Below, piece by piece: positions 31,742 to 41,299 of a stretch of 46,392 bases of DNA. The DNA is taken from contig BDGG01000011.1 in the NCBI GenBank assembly GCA_001949185.1, forward strand, positions 1,621,944 to 1,668,335, given 5' to 3'. Numbering within the stretch: the stretch's first letter is position 1; every line of letters starts with the position of its first letter. The position numbers and the translations under genes are program-made. The DNA comes from Ramazzottius varieornatus. Its lineage: Eukaryota > Tardigrada > Eutardigrada > Parachela > Ramazzottiidae. Below the pieces are notes generated by a model that made no database searches, was not told where the DNA came from, and saw nothing but the letters and a program-made list of their open reading frames with translations.

Positions 31742-32815
31742 CTGGTTAAACTAGCCATTTGCAAATGCAGAATATCAACTACCTCAACATTCAACCCACA
31801 CTCATCTGTCACTGGAAACTTGTTGGATTTGCTGTCTGTACCAGAGAGATCCTTCGATCTCGACGAACTGGAGGAACACTACCTATAAACCATGCATTCT
31901 GACAGCCAGTTCACGGTGATCGCTTGGCAAGCAGCCTCCCGGCTTGATCGTTAAACTGACACTGGGCAGGCAGACTGTTTGTGAACAGGATTCCTCTTCG
32001 TGGAATCTCGAGCTAAGCTCTTTTACAAGCAAGAAGAAAAGCGTTCACATAGGGCAATCAGCTCTGTCCTGTGCCTAATTCAGGAAGATTGGCCATAGCA
32101 GAAGGGAGCCGAGAAGCAAGCAGCACGCGTGAACAGGAACTGCAAGCTAGTTCTTCCGCTCGGTCCGCACTATTACTTCCCGGAATCCCGGGTGGACATC
32201 TTGCTGTCGGTAGATCAAATTTGGAAAGGAGTGCTTCGGTGAAATTTTTGCACTTCAAATAATTTCCGACGCACAAGACAAACCGGGCACACCCTTATAC
32301 AGTATACCTAAATGCTTCCATAAACTTGGCGTTTTCTGGAGTTGCGATAGATGATAAGTTATTAAGATCTTGAAAATTGGAGATGAGATTTAAGACAGAT
32401 ATCCGAGATACTGTGAAGACATTTTTGTTGTGGAGTGAAGGCAGGAGGAATTGAATTATCACCACAATCATATGGCACAGATGAAGCCAGCAAGCAGGCC
32501 TCTTCGGTGCTAGGAGTTATAACATGGAAAGAGCGGAGGCTGATGTCCAAGTTTCGCTTGGTAGGCAATTTTGTTCACACGGTTTATTACGCCCTAATGA
32601 TGCCTACTGAGAATGCAACTTGCCAGGCTTGCTAGGAGCGCGAACAGAAATTCCGTCGACTTGGACCCTAATTGTGCTTGATCAAATATCGGTGATTGAT
32701 CAGCCGATCTTTATGGCATTTTAATCTCTTGTGCCTGCCAAGCAGATCACCGTGAACTGGATCTTACATCCAGGGCTACTTGGCAAAAGCACAACCTGGA
32801 CATTTCATGCACGCA
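31742..32815. other. Stretch between SPT5-like pieces
   Basis: An open segment just upstream (minus, about 31890-31790; ending DECGLNVE before a GT at 31789) could be another exon of the SPT5-like gene, since its phase fits the 31741 acceptor. Minus-strand frames at 32058-32276 and 32362-32568 contain Pro/Ser and Cys but no motif. Confidence 0.3.
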
Positions 32816-32895
32816 TCAACGCCGTAGAGCACCGTGCATTTGGACTGGGCTGAAACAGACAATACGGCAATCTCTTTGGAAAATATCCGGTGTGA

Positions 32896-33131
32896 TGGGG
32901 ATGAAAGGCGACTGTAAATTACCAGGAGCTGATGTGTAGCCAGCCGGTGAGTCGAGGCTGTATGGGTTGTAGGGCGTGTTGACCATTCCGGGAATAGCGG
33001 GCACGGCACTGCCACCATAACCGTGGCCAGGAGTATCTAGTGGCGCGACTGGCGTGTTGGGATTGTGGTGGATGGACGAGTCGGCGCTGTCGTCCAGCTG
33101 ATCGGACGGAGATGGTCTTTCACGGTCACCT
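32896..33131 (-). pseudogene. Pro/Ser/Thr-rich exon resembling the SPT5 C-terminal repeat region
   Basis: A minus-strand exon after a CCCACAG acceptor encodes DRERPSPSDQLDDSADSS, then NPNTPVAPLDTPGHGYGG, then NTPYNPYSLDSPAGYTSAP, then a GT donor. Recurrent TP, SPAGY and NPNTP are typical of the CTR of metazoan SPT5, which P-TEFb phosphorylates. On the same strand as the KOW-like exons and upstream of them, it is in the order expected for SPT5. No N-terminal SPT5 domains (NGN, earlier KOWs) are present. It is therefore a C-terminal fragment, and low-complexity similarity alone would be weak evidence. Confidence 0.4.
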
Positions 33132-33309
33132 GTGGGACGAAAAGACCTCGTCGAAAACTGCCACAGCAAACCTTTCGATTATTCGTAATGGATACCGCAG
33201 TTCATTCCGCTGACCTTTGATGCGTAACGGAGCAGCATGGCACCCACACCGTAAGCTGAACACGTACACGAACACCAAGACTTCGAGAACCGGATGTTCG
33301 AGTGCCTCC

Positions 33310-33425
33310 TTCGTGGCGGCTTGGTCCATTCGCCCATCTCGCTAACTTCGGGTGTGCGCGCGATAGCATACAGATGACAGTAACAACTGTGACGATGCTG
33401 ATTCACCAAACAAACAGGACCCACT
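33310..33425 (-). pseudogene. Degraded nAChR M3/M3-M4-link fragment
   Basis: Reading the minus strand, ARTPEVSEMGEWTK matches [13 protein letters not shown], which follows M3 in receptor gene 2. Just upstream, in a shifted frame, SIVTVVTVICM corresponds to gene 2's [10 protein letters not shown]. The two halves are in different frames, so a frameshift separates them. No other receptor exon is adjacent; the sequence downstream does not resemble M4. It is a relic of a third receptor copy or a moved exon. Confidence 0.6.
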
Positions 33426-33499
33426 CGCGTCAATATTCCCCTTAACGAAATGAAAAGGAGAGGAATAAGAAACTATATGAGGAAGCACCGTCTGAGTAT

Positions 33500-36215
33500 T
33501 CATTCACTTTTGTCGGTTTCTTTCTTCCGTAAGAGTTTCATCAAAAACTGGAACAGTTCATTTTCTGTTTTCCAAAGAACGGTCAAAACAGAAGTACCTA
33601 AAACCCCACCAAAAGATAGAAACACTAATTTGCCTCCCACAGATTCGAGATTACAAAAAGGACGGAGTATATAGAGAAAGACGGCGGTGCTGGCGCACAC
33701 CGAGAAGAACGTCGCGTTGACCAAAACGCCCTTCAAAGGTTTGTGGGGTGTGCCGGCGTAGTACCGCCGAATGAATACCACACTGTGAGCAATGCGGAGA
33801 GCCATGTTGAGCGAATTGGCCACCACGAAGCCGACTGCACCCAACCATCTGACGAAGACCCAGGATGAAGCGAGGAAAGCCAGCGTGAAACCGACCAACT
33901 TCCGGTTGTAACTGAAGAAATTCCGAAATTAATTCTGGCTCGATTTTTGGTACTTGAATTTTTCAAAGCAGGCACCGAATAACACTAAGTGGTCTTAGAG
34001 TATGAGTATTGTGTAGAACATTCACCAAACTTCTGGAATTATTATAGATAATTTTTTGATGCGTAGACAAACAAACTTGAGAAGATCGCTTTCCAAGTGG
34101 CGCACGCTTCCAGCCAATCATATTGAACATCTACTCCACTTCGGAAATCATCTTGTCGAGTTTTTTCGCCTGGCTCCCGCTCGGTGGCTCCCGCTCGGTA
34201 AGATTGGGATACCACTTGGAGAATTATGGTAGGAAGAATGTATGCCTTACTTGTCGACTTCGGCTTTGCTCATGGCAGAAAAGACGAAAGCTTCGGTGAC
34301 GCCGTTGACAGCCAGGAAGAGAACGTAGACCCAGAAGGCGCGCATCAGCAACGGAGCGGATCCGCTGTTCAAGGTTTCTCCTCCGTAAATTGACAGAAGG
34401 ACGTCCGAGTAGCTGAAGCCGAACACGACGATGATGACACTCAACGCTGTGATGCTCTTCAGGTATACTTCCAACATCTTGGCACCGAAAGCGGCTTGCG
34501 GGTCCTGCAAAGTGAAACCAACCGTCAGTCACGCAAACGAGCCGTATCGTGCACCATCATCCATGGCGCGCCGTTAGGTAAAGTCAGCTGACCGTTGGGC
34601 ACGGCCTATGTGGCCGATGACGACACGACGATTTCTTCTGGTTGTTGGTTGATTGATGATCGTTGATTGATACAAATGCGAACAACGGAAAAAAATTCTT
34701 ACCTGCTGCTTTTGCTCATCTTTCTCCACTTTCTCTCTCGGTAAAACCTTAGAGAAGAAGAGGTAAGCGTTCTCCTCGACTTGCTGGAAGAGAAGTCGAG
34801 CCACGAGAGATCCCAAGTTGCTGACGACGTCGTATATGCCTTGTTCAGCGAACGTCAGCATCTGCAGGCCGGACATGACGTAGCGCTCGCCTTCAGTCAG
34901 CACTTGTTTGAGGAAAGACTGCTTGGTGAAACTCCACGTCAGAGGAATGAGACGGGGTGGGAGAAGAGGCTTGGAGTGGGAAGGCAGGAAGTCGCGGATG
35001 GAATGGACGGGCAGGGGATGTGGCGTGGACGGTGGAGTGCGGAGAAGCTTGATGAAGTGGTAGTAGAAAATCGACGTGTACACTACAAAAATAAAATTCC
35101 GTAAATTACAAAGAAACACAGACTGAATCTCTCAAACCAATGAGAAAGCTCTAAAGAGTGAAACCGTTTCCTGAAATTACTTAGTAAGAAAATTTTGGAA
35201 TCGAGAGGAGCTCAGAGCTCGGCGAACAAACCCGACAAGATCGTTTTCCCTAGTGGCGCACATTCTCAGCCAACAATAATGGAAGCACGCGCCACTCGGA
35301 ACAAACTAGTAGGAACTGTTTCCCAAGTGGCGCATGCTTCCGGTTTTAATGGCTTTAAGTGTGCGCCACTTGGGAAAAACAGCGTTATCGAGTTTGCTTG
35401 CTGAGCTCCCCATGCGAAAAAATAATTACGGATTGCGCTAAGGATCTGCGTCGTGGAGAATATTGCAATGCCGTAGTAGGGAGTTCGAATTATCAATACT
35501 GCGTTGAGGAATGCTTGGAAAATCAAGGAGTAGAATTTCGCCGAAACCTGAAAAATAGATACGATTTTATTCGAAGGAAATATCGAAATATTCGCCCAGA
35601 GTTCAACAGAATATTCGTCCAAATTCTTACGCGAACTTTGAGCAGCATCCATTCTTGAGCAACGATGTAGAGCGGTTCACAGAGCATATCGATGGTGGAA
35701 GTGGCAGAGTAAGCGAAGACGCCGTAGCCATAAAACGGAGCATTCGGTCGCTCCATCACAAAATACCATATTAAACTGAAAAACACCGACAAGGCTGCCG
35801 AAGCTGCTGTCCTGCAACACAACCAATAACGTTATGACTTCCACAAAACCTTTGGAGAACGGCACTGACACTCACGCGAGCCACATTAGATTCACCGTTT
35901 GCTTCCAGTCGGCCTTTCTAAGATTGCCCGAGCATGCTCGTCTGACGCCTTCTCGACAGAGAAAGAGGATGGTGGTGTGAAGGAGTAGTAGCCTGACGTT
36001 GACGATACCCAGGAGGTCTTTGGATGCATAACGGACGACCAGAGCGTTTAGGACGAAAGTTACGACTTTCCCGATAATCTGTCAAGCCACAACGTGGAAA
36101 TTTACGATGTGGGGCATCAGGTAGAAAGAAAGAGCCTTACCTGAAGGAAGATGTTGACGTAGGTGGACTTAATCGCTCCTGCGAATGTCGAGCTCTGCTC
36201 TGGTGAAACCTCCAT
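33500..36215 (-). CDS. RFT1: RFT1 homologue, ER oligosaccharide-lipid flipping-associated protein
   Basis: Seven exons (36215-36141, 36078-35876, 35811-35631, 35547-35430, 35082-34703, 34504-34251, 33911-33500) join in phase to 540 residues, the size of human RFT1 (about 541). RFT1 is a multipass ER membrane protein of the MOP/MATE-like fold, needed for N-glycosylation and linked to translocation of Man5GlcNAc2-PP-dolichol. Diagnostic stretches: LTWSFTKQSFLKQVLTEGER, YDVVSNLGSLVARLLFQ, SDVLLSIYGGETLNSGSAP, NGVTEAFVFSAMSKAEVD, RWLGAVGFVVANSLNMALR. The ATG at 36215 starts a 25-residue exon ending at a GTAAGG donor. Introns are 60-350 bp, and those at 35429-35083 and 34250-33912 carry MITEs. Its start lies about 720 bp from the divergent intronless gene at 36939. 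All the expected regions are intact. Confidence 0.95.
34064..34188. repeat. Foldback MITE of the GTGGCGCAC family, copy 3, in RFT1 intron
   Basis: It lies within the intron 33912-34250. ACAAACAAACTTGAGAAGAT leads to CCAAGTGGCGCACGCTTCCA, then GCCAATCATATTG, then a degraded inverted arm (CTCCACTTCGGAAATCATCT, then TGTCGAG). Immediately after it, the 14-bp GGCTCCCGCTCGGT is tandemly duplicated (34172-34199). Confidence 0.65.
35215..35408. repeat. Foldback MITE of the GTGGCGCAC family, copy 4, in RFT1 intron
   Basis: This is the best-kept copy, with GAGCTC at both ends. Left: GAGCTCGGCGAACAAACCCG, then ACAAGATCGTTTTCCCTAGT, then GGCGCAC. The right is the reverse complement of the same series. 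A second internal inverted pair (CGCGCCACTCGG/CCAAGTGGCGCATGCTTCC) makes it a double foldback. It is inserted about 20 bp inside the splice donor of the exon ending at 35430. Confidence 0.8.
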
Positions 36216-36938
36216 GGTATCAGGCATCGGGACTGGAAAGCATGGATAGAGAATCAAGGATGATGGAGGTGGAGAGAGGAGAAGTATGAAGAAACCTTGT
36301 ACAGCAGAATAATTTTCGCAGCTTCGTCCGCTGAGCTGACGCACGACGTCACGGCAGGCGCTGTACTGCCCGGCTTTTTCGCTGACGCGCATGACGTATG
36401 CGTCGACGATAATGTCATGTCATGTGGAATTAACATAATACGAGCAGACCAAGTTGGCAAGCCGTACCCTGTCGGACAGTCTTTACCGCCAACCGGATTC
36501 TTTCGGTTTTGCCTGGACCGGAAGCCAGGATCTTCTGGAGATTCGTTCGTTTGGTCTCATCTCTGGACTGGGAGCTTCGTATTAGGTTGGCTCGAGGAAA
36601 TGTTTACTGTGCCACAGGTTGCAGTGTAACCACTAGACTATAAATGATGGAGATGTCCGAAACTACTTCCTAGTTATAGTTTAATCTGACGTTTCATGGC
36701 CGGAATCGCCACATTATCGATCTTTCGTACAGAAGGCTATCTAATCGCAGAGATAAAGAACATGATTTCACGTCGTCCTAAGTGTTTCCTGCTCAGCCAC
36801 GTACTGAATTTACGTTCTAACAATTTCCGCCATGTCTTACTGTTAGCCATTGATGCCCAATAAAACTTGACCGCTCGGTCATAAATTTTACCAGGAACTC
36901 ATCAGGCGGAAAATCTTCGCACGGAGCCCGTACGTCCA
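36216..36938. promoter_or_regulatory. Divergent intergenic region of RFT1 and the 36.9-kb gene
   Basis: The 723 bp between the two divergent start codons should contain both promoters. No TATA box is apparent at a suitable distance. An AATAAA at about 36849-36854 lies on the plus strand without an upstream gene that would use it. Confidence 0.4.
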
Positions 36939-38078
36939 ATGGCCGAATTGGACAGAGCTGCCAACCAGCTGCTTCTTCGTTGGTTGGATTTCGCCATCGG
37001 CAACCTAGCCGACTATCCCATCGAATTTCAACTGTTGACCAGCCGTATCGCCGCTTTACTGTCCACCGCAGTCAGCGCCTTGACTCTGCCGACACCAGCG
37101 GTCGCTCCTCTGTCACCCAGTGTCCCATCCAACATTCAATCCACCGTCACCTCCTCATTCTCACGCGGAACCCTTGGTCGTTCTTCCATTCGACGTCCCC
37201 TTCTCTCCACCAACACCTTCGCTCCCCTCAGCCCCACATCGCCCACTCCCGCCTCTCCACTGGCCACGACGTCGACATCCAGCAGTCTTCTCGAACGCTT
37301 ACTACAGTCTACCCATCCACAAGGCAACATATCCCATCGAGAAGTCCGCCCAGGATGGTTCCGTGCAAAGCTGTCAACTGAGCACGGCCAACGATTATAC
37401 GAGTACGCCGCTTCCTCCAAAGAACTCAGTCCCGAACAAGTGCGTCTGTTTCTTGATGATGCAATACCGAAAGCCAAAGCCACGTCGGCGGTCTTGCTGA
37501 CTAATGGAACAATCGGTGGATCTCAGAGGATAGACATCTTCGGAGCAGGAATGAACCACAACGAATTCATCCCTGTCCTCTTCCTTTCCAATTTTCCCAA
37601 GGATAATATCATAGCAGAAAAGTTGTTACGTGTCGCCGACGAGATACTGACGTTCCTGATAAAGACACAAGCCAGTGCAGCCAGGAAAGACCAAGTGTTG
37701 AAGGTCTTCACAATTATGCCCAAAGTGTGCCATGTCTTATCACTCTTGCTGGACTTTATGGCCGTTAAGGGCGACCAACTGCGGAGTACGGTTAGTCTGC
37801 ATGGTAAATCCTTACTACCCGAGTATCGAGCCTTATCGTTATCTGGCCGGCGTATTGTACAGTCTAGGCTCACGCCAGAGGGCGCCAGTGTGGCCACTAC
37901 TACCACCACCAACCGAAAAAGTATACGGGGAGGTAGAACTGTGACCGAGACTACCACCGTTACCAGCAAACTTCAGCGGATGACGGTGGCCCAGTCGATA
38001 CCACGGAGGTTCCCCAAAGAGGCACAGAACTTCATTCAACGAGAAATCGACAAATTCAACCAAGGTTTCGAAATATAA
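36939..38078 (+). CDS. Intronless 379-residue protein of unknown function
   Basis: A single uninterrupted frame, the longest in the window. Residues 1-45 are helical (LLLRWLDFAIGNL, LLTSRIAALLSTAVSAL). Residues 46-130 are Ser/Thr/Pro-rich and probably disordered (APLSPSVPSNIQS, APLSPTSPTPASPL). Residues 131-300 look globular, with RPGWFRAKLSTEHGQRLYEY, RIDIFGAGMNHNEFIPVLFL and SLLLDFMAVKGDQ. The tail is basic and Thr-rich (ATTTTTNRKSIRGG, TVTETTTVTSK), ending RFPKEAQNFIQREIDKF. There is no signal peptide or membrane helix, so it is probably cytoplasmic or nuclear. I recognise no family. Lack of introns beside intron-rich neighbours suggests a retrogene or an orphan gene. The ATG sits in TCCAATGG, 724 bp from the divergent RFT1 start. 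Confidence 0.75.
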   Translation: MAELDRAANQLLLRWLDFAIGNLADYPIEFQLLTSRIAALLSTAVSALTLPTPAVAPLSPSVPSNIQSTVTSSFSRGTLGRSSIRRPLLSTNTFAPLSPTSPTPASPLATTSTSSSLLERLLQSTHPQGNISHREVRPGWFRAKLSTEHGQRLYEYAASSKELSPEQVRLFLDDAIPKAKATSAVLLTNGTIGGSQRIDIFGAGMNHNEFIPVLFLSNFPKDNIIAEKLLRVADEILTFLIKTQASAARKDQVLKVFTIMPKVCHVLSLLLDFMAVKGDQLRSTVSLHGKSLLPEYRALSLSGRRIVQSRLTPEGASVATTTTTNRKSIRGGRTVTETTTVTSKLQRMTVAQSIPRRFPKEAQNFIQREIDKFNQGFEI

Positions 38079-38372
38079 ATCGAGCACTTGTCTGACAGTG
38101 TCAAATTGAAAGCATATTAGTAATATTTAGTTAAAAGACTGTAGCAGATTGAAAAGGTTGCTACTGGGCTCCAAAACACAATAACTGACCACTTTAGATA
38201 CATTTTCTTGTTATCATACCATAAAAAGAAAATCTATCTCTAACAACATCTATGGTGATTTGTAGCCTCATTAGTACATTCTCTCATCTTGTATTTGTCG
38301 GGTCGCAGCCGACAGTAAACAAACGTGACTGCGCTATACTGCGACGACATGTCCATCTATAATTTTCTATAT
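38079..38372. other. Convergent 3' intergenic spacer
   Basis: About 294 bp separate the stop codons of the convergent intronless gene and the RRM gene. AT-rich, with no clear AATAAA on either strand. Confidence 0.4.
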
Positions 38373-39204
38373 TTATCCGTTATCATTGTTGGTAGTCCAT
38401 AAAATCGATTCCACCACACGATCGACCTGGCAAAAGAACAGAGAAGTCTATTCATCACAATGGTGATTTACGTACTGTATGCATTTGAGCCCAAAAAAAG
38501 GTTACCTGGTAAGGTTTACAAGTGACGATTTGTCCGTCGACCACATGTTGCCCCCTCTCGACGGCGTCCTTAACCGATATGGGATTGTGGAACTCCAGGA
38601 CGGCTGAAGCTGGACCGTCATCCTTCAGGGCGCCATTCATCTGCACACTATTAACTTGCCCATAGCGACGAAAATACTCTACGAGGGATTTCACCGTGGT
38701 TTCTCTTGCCAAGTTGCTCACGACCATCTTTCTCCTGCGACATGCAGAAAAAGCCATTAGCATGGTACCCGCCACCTGACTGGTAATTGTCGATGGCTTC
38801 AGCTTGACCCTTCTCGTACCTGTGATCTTCGGGTGTAGCGGATAGCTGGTAGACTTGGCTGTAGCTGCCCGATGATGTGGCTTCTGACGGATGTTGTATT
38901 GCGCCTGATTGCGCTCGCGAGACCACTCCTTGTAAGGCCGCTAGCAGATCCCCCTCTCCACTTGTGGCATCCGCCTTGAGCGCCGAATAGGTCGCCAGAT
39001 ACTTTAGCAAATCACTGGTATCATCACCTTTCATCACCTATAGGCCAAAATCAACTTTGTAGAAGTCAAATCAGCTGTCCAATAAATTAAGGTGAACATG
39101 GATGAAGCCATTGACAGTTCTCTTTTGACCCTTACCAGATCGTTGATGGTAGACAAAATTGAGTTTCTAGAATTAGTAGCGTTGGAGTCGCTCCTATGCG
39201 CCAT
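38373..39204 (-). CDS. Small RRM RNA-binding protein, four exons
   Basis: Exons 39204-39136, 39037-38820, 38734-38506 and 38426-38373 join in phase to 189 residues, with introns of 98, 85 and 79 bp. Residues about 98-172 form one RNA recognition motif: RNP2-like KMVVSNLA, helix TTVKSLVEYFRRYG, RNP1-like PASAVLEF, and GQHVVDGQIVTCKP at the end. The N-terminus contains a helix (SDLLKYLATYSALKA) and a Ser/Gln/Tyr-rich linker (SSGSYSQVYQ). The aromatic RNP1 positions are partly replaced, so RNA affinity may be atypical. The ATG (GGATGGCG) begins a 23-codon exon. Another exon candidate at about 39440-39313 ends in a phase-0 donor and could be an alternative upstream exon. Confidence 0.8.
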
Positions 39205-39312
39205 CCTTGGACACAGTCTCCGGGATGCGTATTAGATATGATTATTTCAGCATAAACTTCAACAGGTGTTGGTGTTGTTCGGGATGAAAGATGATGAAAC
39301 GAGGCGAGATCT

Positions 39313-39440
39313 TACTGCTGACTTGCCAGCAGCCTGATGGTAAGCCCTGAACAGGTCTTTAGAACGGCCCTCGCCCACAGAAACTTGCTCGTCGTTGTTG
39401 GTACATGGATTGACGAAGGTGGTGAAGAGGCGACGCACTT
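39313..39440 (-). other. Exon candidate upstream of the RRM gene
   Basis: An open segment (WLQEVRRLFTTFVNP, then SVGEGRSKDLFRAYHQAAGK) runs from an AG at about 39446 to a GTAAGAT donor near 39312. Its phase-0 end would fit exon 2 of the RRM gene. It could be an alternative 5' exon or part of another gene. No ATG or domain is recognised. Confidence 0.35.
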
Positions 39441-39447
39441 CTTGCAA

Positions 39448-41290
39448 CCACTTTTATACCAACATTTTACGCTTATTCTGCTAGCGATGCAGTTTGTACA
39501 GCTGTTGTGAAGCGATGAAGTGGCGGCGTCACGGACCCAGCATTGGGGAAGTGAAGTGCAGCGTGGAGCTCAAACAACCGTCGGCTTGCATTCCCCACAT
39601 GCTCATGAAAGCCCTATATAATGCTAGCGCGATATTAAACGGAAGGGGACAAAAAAACGACTCTCACTAGTCAAAGATCAGTGGATCAAACCCTGGCAGT
39701 GGCTGAAGTTTTACGGCTTGCAGATTTCCGCTGTTTTCCTTCCTCTTATTGATCGATTGCGTGGTCGATTTTAACAGGTGGGCGGTGTGGTGTTGGATGT
39801 CTGCAGGCCCACGGAACATCTCTACAGTGCAGACACGGCACTTGAGCTCTTATCAACTTTTGAATTACCAGACGCGTGCTGTTTTCACTTACCAGGAAAT
39901 GTTGGAAACTTCTAGAAAGGGTGCAAAGTCCATGATTGTTAACCGTTCTTTGTTGCCTGCTATCTGAACAATGTCAGACTTTTCATTCCATTTTAATGAG
40001 CAGCGGGTGTACAATGCAAAGCCATGTGTGTCGGCGCTAAAGTTAGAAGGGAGTTCCATACATTCACTATTCGTCATTCCGTCCACTTTTCTGCAGGAGT
40101 CAAAATCAAACTTTCCCTTTCTGGGACATGTTGGCTGTACGGGGGAAAGGCTGATGAGTTAGCCATCAGATTTGGCTTGCCTTTGTTACCTTGTCCCCGT
40201 AATACTAATGATTTCGGACGGAGCAGGGTAGCTGGTGTGACATGCGGCTGATTTGTGTTCCTTGCCATCGACGCAAGGTGTCAAAAAGCCTAGACTGGCA
40301 GTTAAACGGTCGATTAAACGATACGTGGTACAGCAGTGGCTAACTTTACAACCGCGGCACGGGCCGGCTAAGGTTACACCCTCCCCCTTACCGACGAAAG
40401 GGACTGGTCGCTACAGTTCGACTGAAACCTCGCACACGTCTGGGTTCGGTCAATATGGTTTGATCAACATCATAAGGTTCATAGGTAATAGAAAATCAAT
40501 GTGCGTTACAATCGGTGTAAATTCTCTTCATCGCGAACTCCCTACTGTAAGATGGCGCGTGATTTGATCAGGGTAGCTGGACACTTTTACCCGCGATCTT
40601 TAAATTCTCGACCAGTGTTATTCTACTAATGGTTTTGGAATTTTAATGTCTATTACAATTAGTAAAATTTTTCCTCAAACCGTAATTTTAATTGTTGCAG
40701 GTTTGGATTGGCTGAATTCTCTATTATCAATTTTAATTACATCTGGATCTCTAATTCAAATTATTTTATGATCCGTCTGTAAGTTTGCATTAACCGAGTA
40801 ATCAGCAGGGATATGTATCCGTTGTTATGTCATCTTGTTCAGATAGTATGTCATCAAAATTTTCTGTCTGTATTTTCTGGTGTTCTCGCACCACTCTCCA
40901 GCTTTTTTTCCTGCTACCTCTTGTGTTTGCAAGGGCGTTCCTTTAATTATCACGGAACAAGGACTCGGAAAACAGCTTGTTCATCCCAAAGGAAGTTGGA
41001 TTCTTTAGGTGTTGGTAGCGCGAGCTGTAGGTCTCTTCGCCATCTCAAGAATCTGACCGCACACTGCATGCCATTGTTCTGTCGCGGTGGAGAAGCTGGG
41101 TGATTATTTAAAGAGTGTGGGATACTACGGATTGAAGCTCGAATCTACAGCAAACGTGGTTTCGCTGGTTTCTGTTTGACGTTAGTTACAAAAGTAAGAG
41201 TAAACTCGTACAAGACTGTACAATTTGGAAAACCATTGGCAAATCATACTGTAAGTCCTGCTATGTTGTTGTGCTGTATGTTTCTTCGCT
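39448..41290. other. Mostly non-genic stretch
   Basis: No supported gene. It includes a TATATAA-like motif at 39613 (CCCTATATAATG) without an obvious transcript and the AT-rich mitochondrial-like patch at 40620-40775. Frames at 39749-40567 and 40813-41103 show no motif. Confidence 0.35.
40620..40775 (+). other. Possible nuclear mitochondrial insertion (NUMT)
   Basis: A sharply AT-rich patch carries a 49-codon hydrophobic frame from 40622 (FGILMSITISKIF, VILIVAGLDWLNSLLSILIT). It ends at a TGA that would be Trp in the invertebrate mitochondrial code and is followed by further codons. Base use and hydrophobicity look like a mitochondrial membrane subunit such as an ND gene. I cannot name the gene, and chance AT-rich DNA is the alternative. 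Confidence 0.3.
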
Positions 41291-41299
41291 TCTTTGCAG

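Noticed and set aside
32816-33169. Whole 117-codon frame as an independent gene
   Set aside because: Clear splice acceptor and donor lie inside it, so only the internal Pro-rich part is likely coding.
36849-36854. AATAAA as a polyadenylation signal
   Set aside because: No plus-strand gene lies upstream of it, and RFT1 is on the other strand.
37136-37969. Minus-strand frames of 115 and 148 codons under the intronless gene
   Set aside because: Shadows of the strongly biased plus-strand gene.
39613-39620. TATATAAT as a core promoter
   Set aside because: No gene starts within a sensible distance on the plus strand.
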